A stretch of 64,000 nucleotides of DNA from Lineus longissimus (taxonomy: Eukaryota > Nemertea > Pilidiophora > Heteronemertea > Lineidae), in assembly GCF_910592395.1 (NCBI RefSeq), contig NC_088312.1:15481292-15545291 (forward strand), in the 5' to 3' direction. Positions 43,166 through 55,431 of the stretch are shown here, piece by piece. Position 1 is the first letter of the stretch. Each line of letters begins with the position of its first letter. The notes below the pieces were generated by a model. That model was not told where the DNA came from. It saw only the letters and a list, made by a program, of their open reading frames with translations, and did not search any database. Position numbers and translations under genes: made by a program.

Positions 43166-46100
43166 TTCACTTGAGGTACGATATAATGATATTAATACGC
43201 TTAAAAATGATGCCACTCGAACATGAAAAACATTACCAGCAATTCCTAACACATAGATTGTGAAAAATACATTATGACAATACAATACAATCTCCTTTCC
43301 TTACTTTTATAAAGAAAAACTGATGATCTAGAAAAACGCTAACACTAACAAATGCAATTGCTGAAGGAGACGAGTATAACAACATGAATAATTTTGTGGT
43401 GTAGCTGTCCTCTTCTAAAGATAGGTCAGTCATGTCAGGCATACTGTGTTGAAGCACTCCCAAGTACCAGACTGACAAACAGCTCAACATGTTCTCTCAT
43501 CATAGAGCACCGCCATCAGACATTTTATTGAGTTATAGGCTGACTAAGTACCTCATTTTTTGTTGTTGTGTATGAATTCTGAAAGCTGACACTACAAAGA
43601 GAGAGAAGCCTCGTTTTCTTCTGCTCGAAAATGACTGAGTAGCTCTTTGAAGTGGAATCCGGAAATGCTGCAAATAATCTTCGTCTATTTCAAACTGAGT
43701 AATGGCAACCACCCCCAAAAACATCTAATCTTTCCTGTACAATTCTTTCTTTGATGTCTGGTGCTGACTGATGGCAGTCTTTGGTATGGTGGGCTGCAAT
43801 ATTTCATTTGTGCTTGCTTCTTCTCTTCAAAGTTAAAAGGAAGCTGAAGGCTATTGCCCAAGTTGCACTAAAAGGTTCATCAGGCTCGAGCTTATCTTGG
43901 TTTCTGTATCATTATGTGATATGAGTTATCACTCTCACTGGACAGGATGTTGGTGAGGTTAATGTCCGAGGTAGGCCTCCTGCAATGTATACTAAATGAC
44001 ATGGAGATGAAGCAGCGGTAGTCATTCAAGAGTCAACCCATGACCAGTTGCTCTATAACCCACTATTCTACAGATATCCAACTGCCCTTCATACACTGCT
44101 CAACTTCAGTCCTGTGAAAACTGACTTGGTATGACACTTTGATGGAGAGCTGACGTTATGGACCATGCATATACTGACTTATTTCACGGCTTGCAAGTCT
44201 AACCCACTTTTTATGTGGTAGGTGATTATTTTCTCCGAGAAAGGTGAAATGTGGGTGACTTGTTTCTGTTATGTGGCTCGACTGCACAGGTTGAACAATG
44301 AAGTCTTTTTGTTGGAAACCATTGGGAGGCTGTGTTCTGTTGAATTTGCAATGAAGCAAGGCTCACCACTTCTTCTGTCTGTTTACATTCTTAACTCAGA
44401 ACTCTGTGTTGTTTTTCCATTTAGATTTCAATCAGTAGTCTACAACAAGTTGTTTAAGTTTTAAATTGTGCCGTGATCCGATAAGGTCCTTTCTTGCTTG
44501 TAGTTTCGTCCTGAGTTGAAAAGAAGATTGCTGGGATTAATTATTTATCTTTAACATCTTGCCTGTTATTCCTGACTTAGTTACCTTTGAAGGTGGACAG
44601 TGATTGTGCTTTAGGCGGCAGAAAAAACCTTGCACAATGCCTGAAGTGTCTTACCAAACATGTCATCATTCGTGATCATCAGCTTTTGTGTTATTTTAAG
44701 AGTTCCTTGATGTGTTCCTTTTCTTCCGAGGGAGGACCGACAGACTTGATGATGTTAAAAGATGCAGTGTATCATCTTCCATTTGATTAACTTTAGAGCC
44801 ACTTGTTACAAGCAGCCTTCTTCCTGTTCTCATTGTGGGCATGATAATGAACACCGGGCTGCCACAACTGAACTCAAATCTTGAGAAAGATCTAATTTGT
44901 TCTTTTTCCGTTTCATTTAATTTTACCCTGCTTGATGAAAATTTGGTCAGATTGCATGCTTTTTTGTTGAGGGGTGCCGACTCCACGCTCATCTATTGTG
45001 TGGCTTGAGATAATTGAAGATTGCCTTTGCCAAAAATGGCCTGAAAAGTTTTGATTTGATTTGATTCCCTGATAAGATATCATTGACTGGATGGTGAGTG
45101 GATTTTGTGAGACAATAATGGGAAATAACTCAATTGTAGAGGTCTAGTTGCTGAGGAAGGTTCACAATTGGTCACCTTTGAAAACTGCTTCAGTTGGAGC
45201 TTTGGTCCACTTTTCATTACTGCAGCTGAGCAACAGTCTTCTTTAGCACAATGACCATTTCTTGGAGCAATTTCGCTAAGAAAGGAGAAGTAGCTGACTG
45301 ATGTCGGCAGTCTTTATTAGCATGATTTTGGAAACATTTACAGACTTACTTCTCTTTGTTTCTTAAGTCTCCGTGGCCAAATGATATAAAGGAGACTATG
45401 CACGGTAAATAAAAAAGGCATGCAAAATGAAATTGAAAAGAAGGATCAGAACTTCATACATGACATGGCTGAGTATGAAAAACTTCAGAATCTTTAAAAG
45501 CCTGCTGGTTATTACTGGATTGACTGTCAAGTGAAGTAGATTTTGATAACCGAGAGATGGCTGCTGGTGAGAGTCAGTAGCCACTATGCTTTCATGAATG
45601 TCTGTTGATGACAATAAAGGAGATTGCTTGCAGCAAACAGGTATTCTGTTGATGACACAGCCACTGATCGTTGTTTTCAGGCTGTTGTACTGATAAGGAC
45701 GGTTTCTATCAGAGTTAAGGAGCATGACATCTTCAGACATTGTTCGTCCTTGCAGCAGGTCAGCGACCATGGCTCTGTTGAGCAATGTTGTTAGTCAGTT
45801 GGTACATCTCTTGGTCATTCTATTGATATGCTTTGGAAGTTGAAGAAAATAAGAACTGTCATCAGTGCATTTTGTGTCATAGTCATCTAGTTGAACATTC
45901 ATTTTCCTGTATTTGATATTGAAACTTGGATGTGCCGTACGATTCTAATGATATGGAAAAAAATTCATGCCGTAGTCTTTTGATTTGTTGTTCAGGTTTA
46001 GTTGTAATGAGCACAGTGATGAAGTGCAGTGAGAGAGTTTAAGTTGCAAGGGTGATGCTTGTGTTTTGTCTCAGGTTAATTTTGTCACTTGCAGACAGTG

Positions 46101-46309
46101 AATCAGCGCCACTTTTGACGAAAATATGAACAAAATTTGCCAGATTTAGTATCTTGTTACACGTACGCACATGAGATTTTGTTACGGTTATTATTCAGGC
46201 TCATGCACTACCGATTACAGAATCTGGAAATTTTGTTCCAACTTTGCCAATCAAAGTCTTCAATGGAGTATAAAGGCTGGTTCTACCGAATGGCTTATTT
46301 CATGTATTC
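43166..46309. other. Putative intron, nothing recognised
   Basis: Several medium frames (for example 45396-45785 minus, 129 codons) lack any recognisable motif. I call none of them. Confidence 0.4.
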
Positions 46310-46530
46310 TTAAAAGGGGGACAATAGGCAGGAACAGAGGGGCTAATTTGGCCATCTTGAGGTGATTAATATACACAGCAAGGGACCTGGGTCATGTCAG
46401 ATTCAGCACTCAATACGTTCATTGTACAAGCATGAATCATTTCGATGTACTGTGAGATGAGAGAGACCCCTATTGGTGACTTCGTGTAACTATCTTGCCT
46501 GGCTAGCTACTGCCTATATTTTCCCTTTAA
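46310..46530. mobile_element. TTAA-bounded MITE family A, copy 5
   Basis: TTAAAAGGGGGACAATAGGC at the left and CTATATTTTCCCTTTAA at the right. Close to full length and in the same orientation as all other copies. Confidence 0.85.
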
Positions 46531-47184
46531 GGCTTTTAAAGGTACATTTAGGTTTGCAAAGTAGTATCCGTGTATGGAAAGATGAATGCATACTTCATCT
46601 TTTCTGAATACTCGAAATTTCTTTCTTATGATAAAAAACCTGGGAAACTGGCAACAGTTGGCTCGGTTCATTTGTCAGTCGAATGTAAACCTTGTAGTTG
46701 TAGGAACTCACCGAGTATTTGAATCCAGACTCGATTTAGTATGCTATCTACATTATTTTGAAGTGTTTTCTTCAGTTCAAACATCTACATGTAACAGTGT
46801 GTGCATAACTCTGGGTCTAAAAGAATATGTACATTTGCTTTTACTTTATGTCCTATAAGTAGACTGAAATTCTATATGATTCATAAGTTGAGAAAAAGGC
46901 CAGTTAGTGTGGAACACGGAACTGGGGTGGTCTTGCACCAAAGACTATTCCTTCAAGTTGAAGCACCTTTTGGTACTTGTCTGTGCTTTTTCTTCAAGTG
47001 TAGGTGGCTTGTGAATCTGCGGTATGGTTCATATCCATGTTCATTTATCTAGAAATAAGTTACTGACATTTGTGCCACCAAGTTTATGACCTCATGAACA
47101 TTCATCTTTGGCAGGTCTTTTTGGGGTTATGTCCAATGAAACTACAACTGTGATGATGAAAAATGTAACAATCCAACGCTTTTT

Positions 47185-47395
47185 TTATTTACTACCAGTA
47201 CCAATCTGTTAACTGATGCCAGTATTGATGATGATGAAACAATTATAACGACAATCACCACTTCCTTACTACCAATCTGTTAATTGATGCAAGTATTGAT
47301 GATGATGATGATGATGATAATGATGATGATAAAACGTGGCAATCACAGCATCAGTCACCACTTCCTACAACTAATCTATTAACTGATGCCAGTAT

Positions 47396-47448
<53 letters not shown>

Positions 47449-48025
47449 TGGCTATCACAGCGATAATCAACACTTCCTTAAGACCAATCTGTCAACTGAT
47501 GCCAGTCAGTATTGATGATGATGATGATGATAATGATGATGATGAAACTTGTGGCAATCACAGTTACAATCACCACTTCTACTACCATATGAACTGATGC
47601 CAGGATTGATAATGATGATGATGAAGATGATGAGGCAATCACAGCGATAACCAACACTTTCTTAAGACCGATCTGTCAACTGATCTCCGTCAGTGTTGAT
47701 GACGATGATAAGAAAAATTGTGGCATTCACAATTACAATCACCACTTCTACTACCAATCTGTTAACTGATGCCAGTGTTGATGATGATGATGATGATGAA
47801 GAGGCAATCACAGCGATTATAAACACTTTCATAATACCAATCTGTCCATTGATGCCAGTCAGTATTGAAGATGAGGATGAAACATGTGGCAATCACAGCG
47901 ACAATATTCACTTCTACTACCAATCTATTAACTGATGCCAGTATTGGTAATGATGATGATGGTGAGGCAATCTCAGCCACAATGACCACTCACTTACTAC
48001 CCATCTCTTATCTGATGCCAGTATT
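47185..48025 (+). repeat. GAT-rich compound minisatellite
   Basis: About eight irregular units of roughly 100 bp, each of the form CAATCTGTTAACTGATGCCAGTATT + (GAT)n + GGCAATCACAGCGA.AATCACCACTTC. The (GAT)n block differs in length between units, longest at 47397-47447. Frames rich in Asp (plus) or Ser/Ile (minus) arise from it. Confidence 0.93.
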
Positions 48026-51000
48026 GTAGGTGGCACTGTTGCATAACAGTAACTTGCTTGATGTCTATTTAAACCGACCACTAACACTCATGTTTGGTTT
48101 GATGGAAAAGGAGTGATTCATGCCTCTCATCAACCCTTCATCGTATCATTTTCCACCATAAGCTATTACTTGATCATTCTCAATTATTCTTCAATGCCAT
48201 GACAAATTGTGTCGACCAAAGACTAGATCTCCTTGTCACCATATTTCTAACCAATTCAACGAGATTATTTAATCGAAGCTATTCTTGGAACTTAATCCTA
48301 ATTGCTGCAGTCTTAGTTCGTGAAATCAATACCAAGGGATTGAAGAAGAGTAAATCATGTTGATCGGCATGCCAACATTTGTTCCCAACATTTGGATTAA
48401 GCTTTGGCATCAACTGTTGTCTTTGATGCATGAGTACGGCAAACCCTTTGGCTAGAGTCTTTGAGAAGTAACTAATGATTAGCATTGGGCTAGGTTGAGT
48501 AGTTAATGGGTCTGAGGTGGTCATTATCACCATTATCTCCCATGTCCCTGGGGGTGATGCACAGTCACATAATGGAAGGCAAATTCTGATTTATTTGTGG
48601 TGACTCAGGCGGCAGGGGCCAGGTGATGCAGCATTGAGAACATCTCCACTTCTGGGGCCCCACTTGGCTAAAATTGTTGTTGATGATAGGCCTAGATAAT
48701 CACGAATAAAGTAACACTGTATTTTGAGCCAACCTACTTGAAATCAGAATTGACACTAATGTAGTGGACATGGTTGAATAAAACCAATTCAGAAGTATTT
48801 TTCCAAACCTTTACTACTGTCTCTGACAGCCCTTGAACTCAAATCACCAGTAAAAGACTACAGACATATTTTTGGAAGTTTTGTGCCGTAGATCTATCTG
48901 TTTGCCTGAAAACTATGGGTTGTGTACAATACTTTTAAATGAAATGTGAAACTTTGATTTAAGACTATCGAGGAAAGTTATAGTCAAACCATAGGCCTCT
49001 TAGAAAGGAAGTTTAAAGTACAATAGTTCGGATCTGTCTTTTATAGGCCCCTTTAGACCAGACATATTATATACCTATATCTAACTGGTCAACAAGTACA
49101 GGATACAACTAAAAAGGATAGGCCTAAATATGCTCTAAATACATATTTTATGTAAGTCAATAGCCACTGTCAAACAGGCAAACCCATGGTCTCAAGTACC
49201 TTGACGAATGTTATGCGTGACGGGCTACGAGTTGATGGAAGGAATGAAATATGATGGAATGTGATAAAATAATTTTTAAAGATCTTCACAAGTGTTCTAG
49301 TTAGAGGAAGGAGTAGTGCCAGAATGACACTAATGCTTGCAGAGTTCCTGCTATGAGTGCAGCTGGGGGATGCATCTGAAATGTGCACACTAACAACTCG
49401 ATCATTTGAGAACAGCCTTGAAAGAATCCTTCCTCTTAATTGTTCCCAATTTGCAATCAGAGATTTCATGATGGGTTGTATATCAGGGAAAATGACCCAC
49501 AAGCTGTCATTTTGCCCGAAAAATCTGCTGCCGCCTCAGTTTTAGCTTCATCCACGCGGTGTTTGGTGAGACAACAAAATCCTCCGGTTCAGTATCGGTG
49601 ATATAGGTGAGAGATAATTTTAGTTCAATAGAGGATTTTGACAGCAAGAATGCATTCATATTGATCCATGACATCGGCCAATACCTAGTGCCCTGGATTA
49701 AATAGTACTGTTGTTTATGATTTATTGATTTGAGTAAGTTTTGTTGACAGGATGCCAATAGGAATGGGTCAGAGGGCAGTCAATTGGAGCTCTCACACTG
49801 GAAGTCAAAGAACTCAGACAGATATTGATAAGACCGACTGATTGAGACCATCGTTACCCAGTCAGTTCTATGACCTGACTGGATCTTAATTTGTGTGTTA
49901 CTTCACTGAATCAGTTCATGCTTCGACATGAAGTTTTGTGCCGAAAACAGTATGTCCTGGCCAATTTTATATTAACCGATAAGAAGATTTTTTAGAAGCT
50001 TTTCAAACTGGGTTTGCAAAAAATGCACACTGCATCGATCGTAACCTTCTTTACTGCTTGATGGATACTTTCCTTTAAAAGATTAACAATGGAAGTAACC
50101 GTTGGTTAACCTCAGTGTCATCTTGTTACATAAGTGTCTGGATTTCGCACCGTCACTGACTGGCATCCCACCATGTTATCCTCTCTTTAGACCATTGTCT
50201 ATTTTACTTTGAATTTTGCTTTGAAGTTCCCTACTTCAAGACAATACCTGATTAACTCCAATGTTATCTTCTAATGCATCATCAAATCATCTTGTGTCCC
50301 TATTCCCAAAGAGCGAAGCCCGGCCTTTTCCAAATTTTTGTTGAGAATTGAGGCCGCAACATGATATCGCATGGCTTGTTAAAGATCTCACTCGCTGTTC
50401 CTTTGTACAGTATCACCCAGTGATCATTTCAAAGGAGAAAATTAGCAAATAATGGTCAAACTTGAGAGTTCTCTAGATTGTTTGCCTTTCTTATTTTCTT
50501 TATAGACCCTATTTGATGTCAATAATTTGCCCTTCACTATTGTAGTAGTGTCCTGCGTACAAGTTGTAATTATCTTTGTTAACAGCAACCTGTTGGGAAG
50601 GGGGAAGCATCTGATTTGTCTGACGAGTTCTATTCCTTGACAGAAAACACCCAACACTACTTTTTCCTTGCATTCAAAAGTTAACCAAACTATTTGTCCG
50701 TGTACCGGCTGAAAATATTTTGAAGTACAAATCATATAGTTCTGGTTTTGGTCTAGTAGTGTCCTTCAATGACCATGGTTTTTGAAGTTTGGGAACTCAC
50801 TAGGCCAAGTTTTTAAAGAGTGTACAAAAGCCCTTGTAACATCAAAAATATATCAGCGAGCCGATTTTTGGCAACATTGATCATGCCTTATTAACAGGTT
50901 AATGAGGCTTTACAGATTTTCAGTTCACTAGTTCCTGCTGTTGACACTATTTGACATTGATTTTGATGGCTTTTCAGATTATAGGTGATTTTCTTTTGAT

Positions 51001-52182
51001 GAACTGAGAAACTTGCTTTGAAAACAGCCACCAGCATCAGGTTGTGTTGTTGCTGCTTCTGAAAGACATTTCTTTCAAGAATTTGTACATTTTTGAGTTC
51101 TGACAAGGTTTCAGAATGTAGGACGCTAAAGTTAGCATTGTGCTTGACTGGGAGCAGATGCTGTCCATCAGTTGTTCTCTCATCATTGCATTCCAACCAT
51201 TGCAGCTCCAGTGTCCTTTTGTCACTGTTTCGATAGCCCTGGGTCACTAACTGATCTGGTGACTTGGCCACTGTATCACATCTGCCAGGGTCAATTCATA
51301 AGTTAGGCGCTTCCTTTGATTAGAATTGTTGTGGTGTCTCCAACTATTGACATGAGAGATCAATCTGCGGAAGTTTGTTCAATCGGAGAATCTAGAAAAT
51401 CCGGATTTAATTCTGAATTTGTCGACTTGCCACAGGCGGGGTTGAAGATATCACTTTAATGTGTGCCTAACGTCTTTTCTTGGGCAATAGATCATATTTC
51501 CTCTTGATTGACTGGTGAATTAAGTTTGCCTAGTGACCCGCTATGTTTGTCCAAGTGAGAATGATCGGTCAGTCTAGACTGGGAGCCAATAACTCATTTT
51601 CCTCCTGGTGTACTTTGTGAAGGTTGGGTCCCTAGCTGTCCATTCTGTCTATGTATTTGTTTGTTTTGATACATGATTGTTCTTTATGTTTTCTTTTTCT
51701 TTTTTTTCAAAGTGTTTGATAACAGCATCCAAATTCATACCTGATGAAGACACAGTTAGTGTCGAAAGCTAGTAGCAAATATACTCCAGTCGATCCCGAT
51801 GAAGGTGTTACCCTCTCTCCTTCCCTGTCAAAATTCTAAGGCCAGTGGATAGCACAAATCTGGTTGCGGCCTTCAGGTCTTCCTCTGTTCCCCACAGTTA
51901 CATATTGACATCTTTATCCTCTGGCCAGGTTTTCATCTCCTGTGCTTCAAACACAGCACAGTCCGGAAAGATGTGGTGTAGAGATGCAATGTCATCTGCG
52001 AAGGCAGTGGATGGTCATGCTTTCCTTAAATTCCACTCCAGGCTTTAAATTAATTGAAAGGGTCCAAGGTCAATTCTAGAGATATTGGTTTAATTGACAT
52101 AACTAAGCTCAAATGATCAGTCATTATCCTGTGTGTGAAAACATGTATTTAGTAGGTCTAGGAGTGTATAGTCAAAATGTTC
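48026..52182. other. Putative intron, nothing recognised
   Basis: No repeat shared with the rest of the window. The minus frame 50891-51271 (126 codons) has no motif I know and no clear splice sites. Confidence 0.4.
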
Positions 52183-52525
52183 TATAAAGGGTGGATCAAT
52201 AAAAAAGTAATCCTGAAACAAACAGCTTTTATGTGATAAGTATTAATGCCATGGGTATTTCACTGCATGTGTGATAAAGTAGGAGCTAGGCCCTTTCCAT
52301 TGATGTCTTCATGTCACCCGTGACTTGGACAAAATAGATTTCTGCATGTCATTTTCAAGACAATGGTGTGCAGTCATCCGTGGGTGCATGGGTGATATTG
52401 AGACATCAATGGAAAGGGCCTAGCTCCTACTTTATCATACATGCAATGAAATATCCATAGCATAAATACTTATCACATAGAAGCCATTTGATTCAGGATC
52501 ACCTTTTTCATTGATTCACCCTGTA
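52183..52525. mobile_element. Mariner-like MITE with long inverted repeats
   Basis: The left part (AAAGGGTGGATCAATAAAAAAG...) and right part (...TTCATTGATTCACCCTGTA) are inverted copies over about 135 bases, including GATAAAGTAGGAGCTAGGCC and complement. TA lies at the edges. The spacer is about 75 bases. No coding frame. Confidence 0.85.
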
Positions 52526-55283
52526 TATGGTCAGTTTGGGTTTTGATGGTTGCGCTTCATTCACCAGGTTTCAAATGATTGGTGGTAGTACAACTGGGCC
52601 TACAACAGAAAGCTTATTGCGAAGTAGGACTCTGTATCATTAATCAATCAGTTGGCCCGCAAGGAAGGCCAATTAAATGTAAACACATTCCAGGTCCAGA
52701 TAATTTGGTGTAATCTTTTCATCACCCTGCACAAGAAAGCATAACCAGTATTTGGGGAAATACAATGTACTTGTCTGTAGTATTAGGGAATGTTATCCTG
52801 ATGTCATACACTTCTATCTATGTTCACTGCATGAAGTAGGCCTATTCGGCTGAATTTACAAGTGTTGTCTAAGTCTGGCAATCTCCTTCATGGTGTTTAT
52901 AAGAGTTCAGAATGAGATGAAGGGTTTGAAAGGAGGGCTAGCACAAAATTTCAGACTTTTTGGTCAATGGTTTAGTGTTATGAAAAGTGTAAAATTTTGA
53001 TAATTTCTGAAAACCTTCTTAAATATTGAATTCTCAGTGCAGCCAAGACATCTGATGTCACATTGAAAAATCGTTTCATTCTGGAACAAGTTTGGCACAT
53101 AAATGATGGGAATTTGCAGTTGTTTCAGAACAAGGCATAAAGAAGAGTGATTAGAGTTGTTACCCGAAAGGCTTAAGCTTCTATTCAATGTATATTTATG
53201 ATTTGAAATATCTCAAATTCAGTTATTTCATTTCAAAATGTGTTCAAATATTGAGAGATCGGCGTGGACCTATTATCAGGTGTTACAGTCTCTAGTGGGC
53301 CAGGCTACTGATTCTATAATTCAAATTACTTCAAGTGATATGTTGAGTGGTGATTTATTAAGAAAGAGGTCCCCCATATAAATATTTTGGTTGTAGAGTG
53401 GCCTTCCTAATGATTTATACTTTTTCTTGGGTGAAAAGGTCAACTTGAATAATGTTGTTTCTTTTTATAGATATCTTTGATGTACATGTATTTTGTACGT
53501 TATCTTGCTGTACAGATTTGTGATGTTAACTTGCATCTTCTGTTTGATGCCTTCCATATCTTCATTTTGCATAAGCCCAGCATCTATCTTCTATAAACTA
53601 ACCTGTCTCCCTGGACAAGAAAAAATAATTAGTGGTCTTGAACCCTTCTTGCTATTGTTTTACTTCTGAGATTGCATGGCTGCAGTAAGTTCATTTAAAG
53701 TCTTGGGAAGACTCTGTTCCTCTTATGGTCCACTGCTGAGAATTGAAAGACAGTATTGTGCAGGGAGTACTAATTGATTGTTTTGATCAAAGAAATCATG
53801 AAATTGGCGAGAAGGTGCACTCGGTGTATTTGGTGCCCTCTGGCTTCTTTGTATTGGAGATACTCTGATGTGAAAGGTTGCAGGGTTCAGCAGGTCATGT
53901 TGTGAACCTGTGCAATCAAACGCCATTAAACAGCCACAGGCCTGACTGGCATTGTCACTCGGGCTGGTTTCATCTGAGAGTTGGAACAACCAGTTCAACC
54001 ATGAGTAATAGTGGAGTGCCCAGGCAGTGTTGATGGTCGAAATCCATATCATCAAAGACTTAACGATGAGATTGAGGTGTGCAGCCCTTAATGAAGCCAT
54101 GTTTGATGGCTGGTGTCATGTTTGCTTGTCTTTGGGAAGGTGACACTCAGCGGTGTTTAATTAACCTCTCTACCCCTTGCAAGGCAAGACAATATCCAGG
54201 ACAGTTAATGATGCTTTTGAAGAGTGATGTCTCATCATCTTATGTCTTCCTGTTAGACGTTAGGCAAGAATGTGGGTTAATTGAACCAGCAGGAAGGTGT
54301 CACGTCCTCTTGCATTGAAGACTTCCTTTGATGACACCAATATGTCAGAATCTCATTACTTTCAAAAGTGAGGTGTGAAGTAAATGTTTTGAAAAAATGT
54401 TATTTCAGAATTTGGTCCAGCGACAATTTATTGGCGTTACTTTGCTTGCCATCATCTAGAAGTAAAGAAATCCACCAGCTCGGCTTTGAATACACTTCAG
54501 AATAGCTTGCAAAACTTTTAGCAAAGACGGAATCTCAAAAATTACAATCCTCTCTTCAATGGCATAGTCTGGTTCAGTTTTCAATTGAAAACATGAATGG
54601 GGACATATTCCCTTTTCTCTGTTGTTACCCCTTTTGTGATCAGCATCAGAAATATATCAATGTCAATGAAATATGTGATAATGATCTTAATTTGTGTAGT
54701 TTGGTTAAGATTTAATTCAAGATAAATGACACAAAGATCATTCATTTTATCATTCAGGGTCGGTCACATTAAAATTGTCATCAATTATTGTGGACCATTT
54801 TGATGATCATTTCTCAACTGTGTGGTCTCATCATTAGAAGGAGACACCAGAACCTCTTTGTGTTCTTCAGACTAGTTCATATCACCGATGTTACTCCCTT
54901 CAAAGGTTTTTATGATGCAGGGGTTTTAGTGGGCGCTGTCAGGAATGGTCGAAGGGATTCATTCTTTGGTTGCAGTTGTGCAAGTTCATGTGAAGGTCAT
55001 GCCAGCACATGGTGCTTCCCTTGGACTCCAGCTGAGGGTTGTTCCTAAATGAACCTGAACGAAGGAGAACAGAGGCTGTTACTGTGATTTCACCTCATTA
55101 CTTGAGGTGGATCAATGGTAATTGATAAATAGTGTTTCTCTATGGTGTTTGGTACAGAATGTCTGAACTACTGCCGATTTGAGGTATCGAGTCCACCATT
55201 CAGGTGACTGATATTTGGACAGATGTGAGGCACCTTGGAAGGCTTCATTTCTACATGTGCATCTCCCTGCTCACAAGTCATGA
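52526..55283. other. Putative intron, nothing recognised
   Basis: No supported feature. Confidence 0.4.
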
Positions 55284-55431
55284 TACAGTGGAAACTCCCT
55301 TAACAGACACCTCTCCATTAAGGACAATCTCTCTAAAGGACTAGTTTGTTCCCAAATTGGTTGTTTCTATTCAATTTGACCTCTCTAATCAGGATACCTC
55401 TCTATGTCCTTGATAGAGATGTTCTACTGTA
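55284..55431. mobile_element. pogo/Tigger-like MITE family C, shortened copy
   Basis: TA + CAGTGGAAACTCCCTTAACAG at the left and GATAGAGATGTTCTACTG + TA at the right. It is 148 bp because of deletions in the middle and near the right arm. Confidence 0.85.

Noticed and set aside
45396-45785. 129-codon minus frame (and similar frames at 50891, 53723, 60105)
   Set aside because: Longest frames in single-copy intronic sequence, but without motifs, splice sites or codon regularity. Lengths are in the chance range for 64 kb in six frames.
47662-47989. Asp- or Ser-rich small proteins in the GAT region
   Set aside because: They are translations of the (GAT)n minisatellite.
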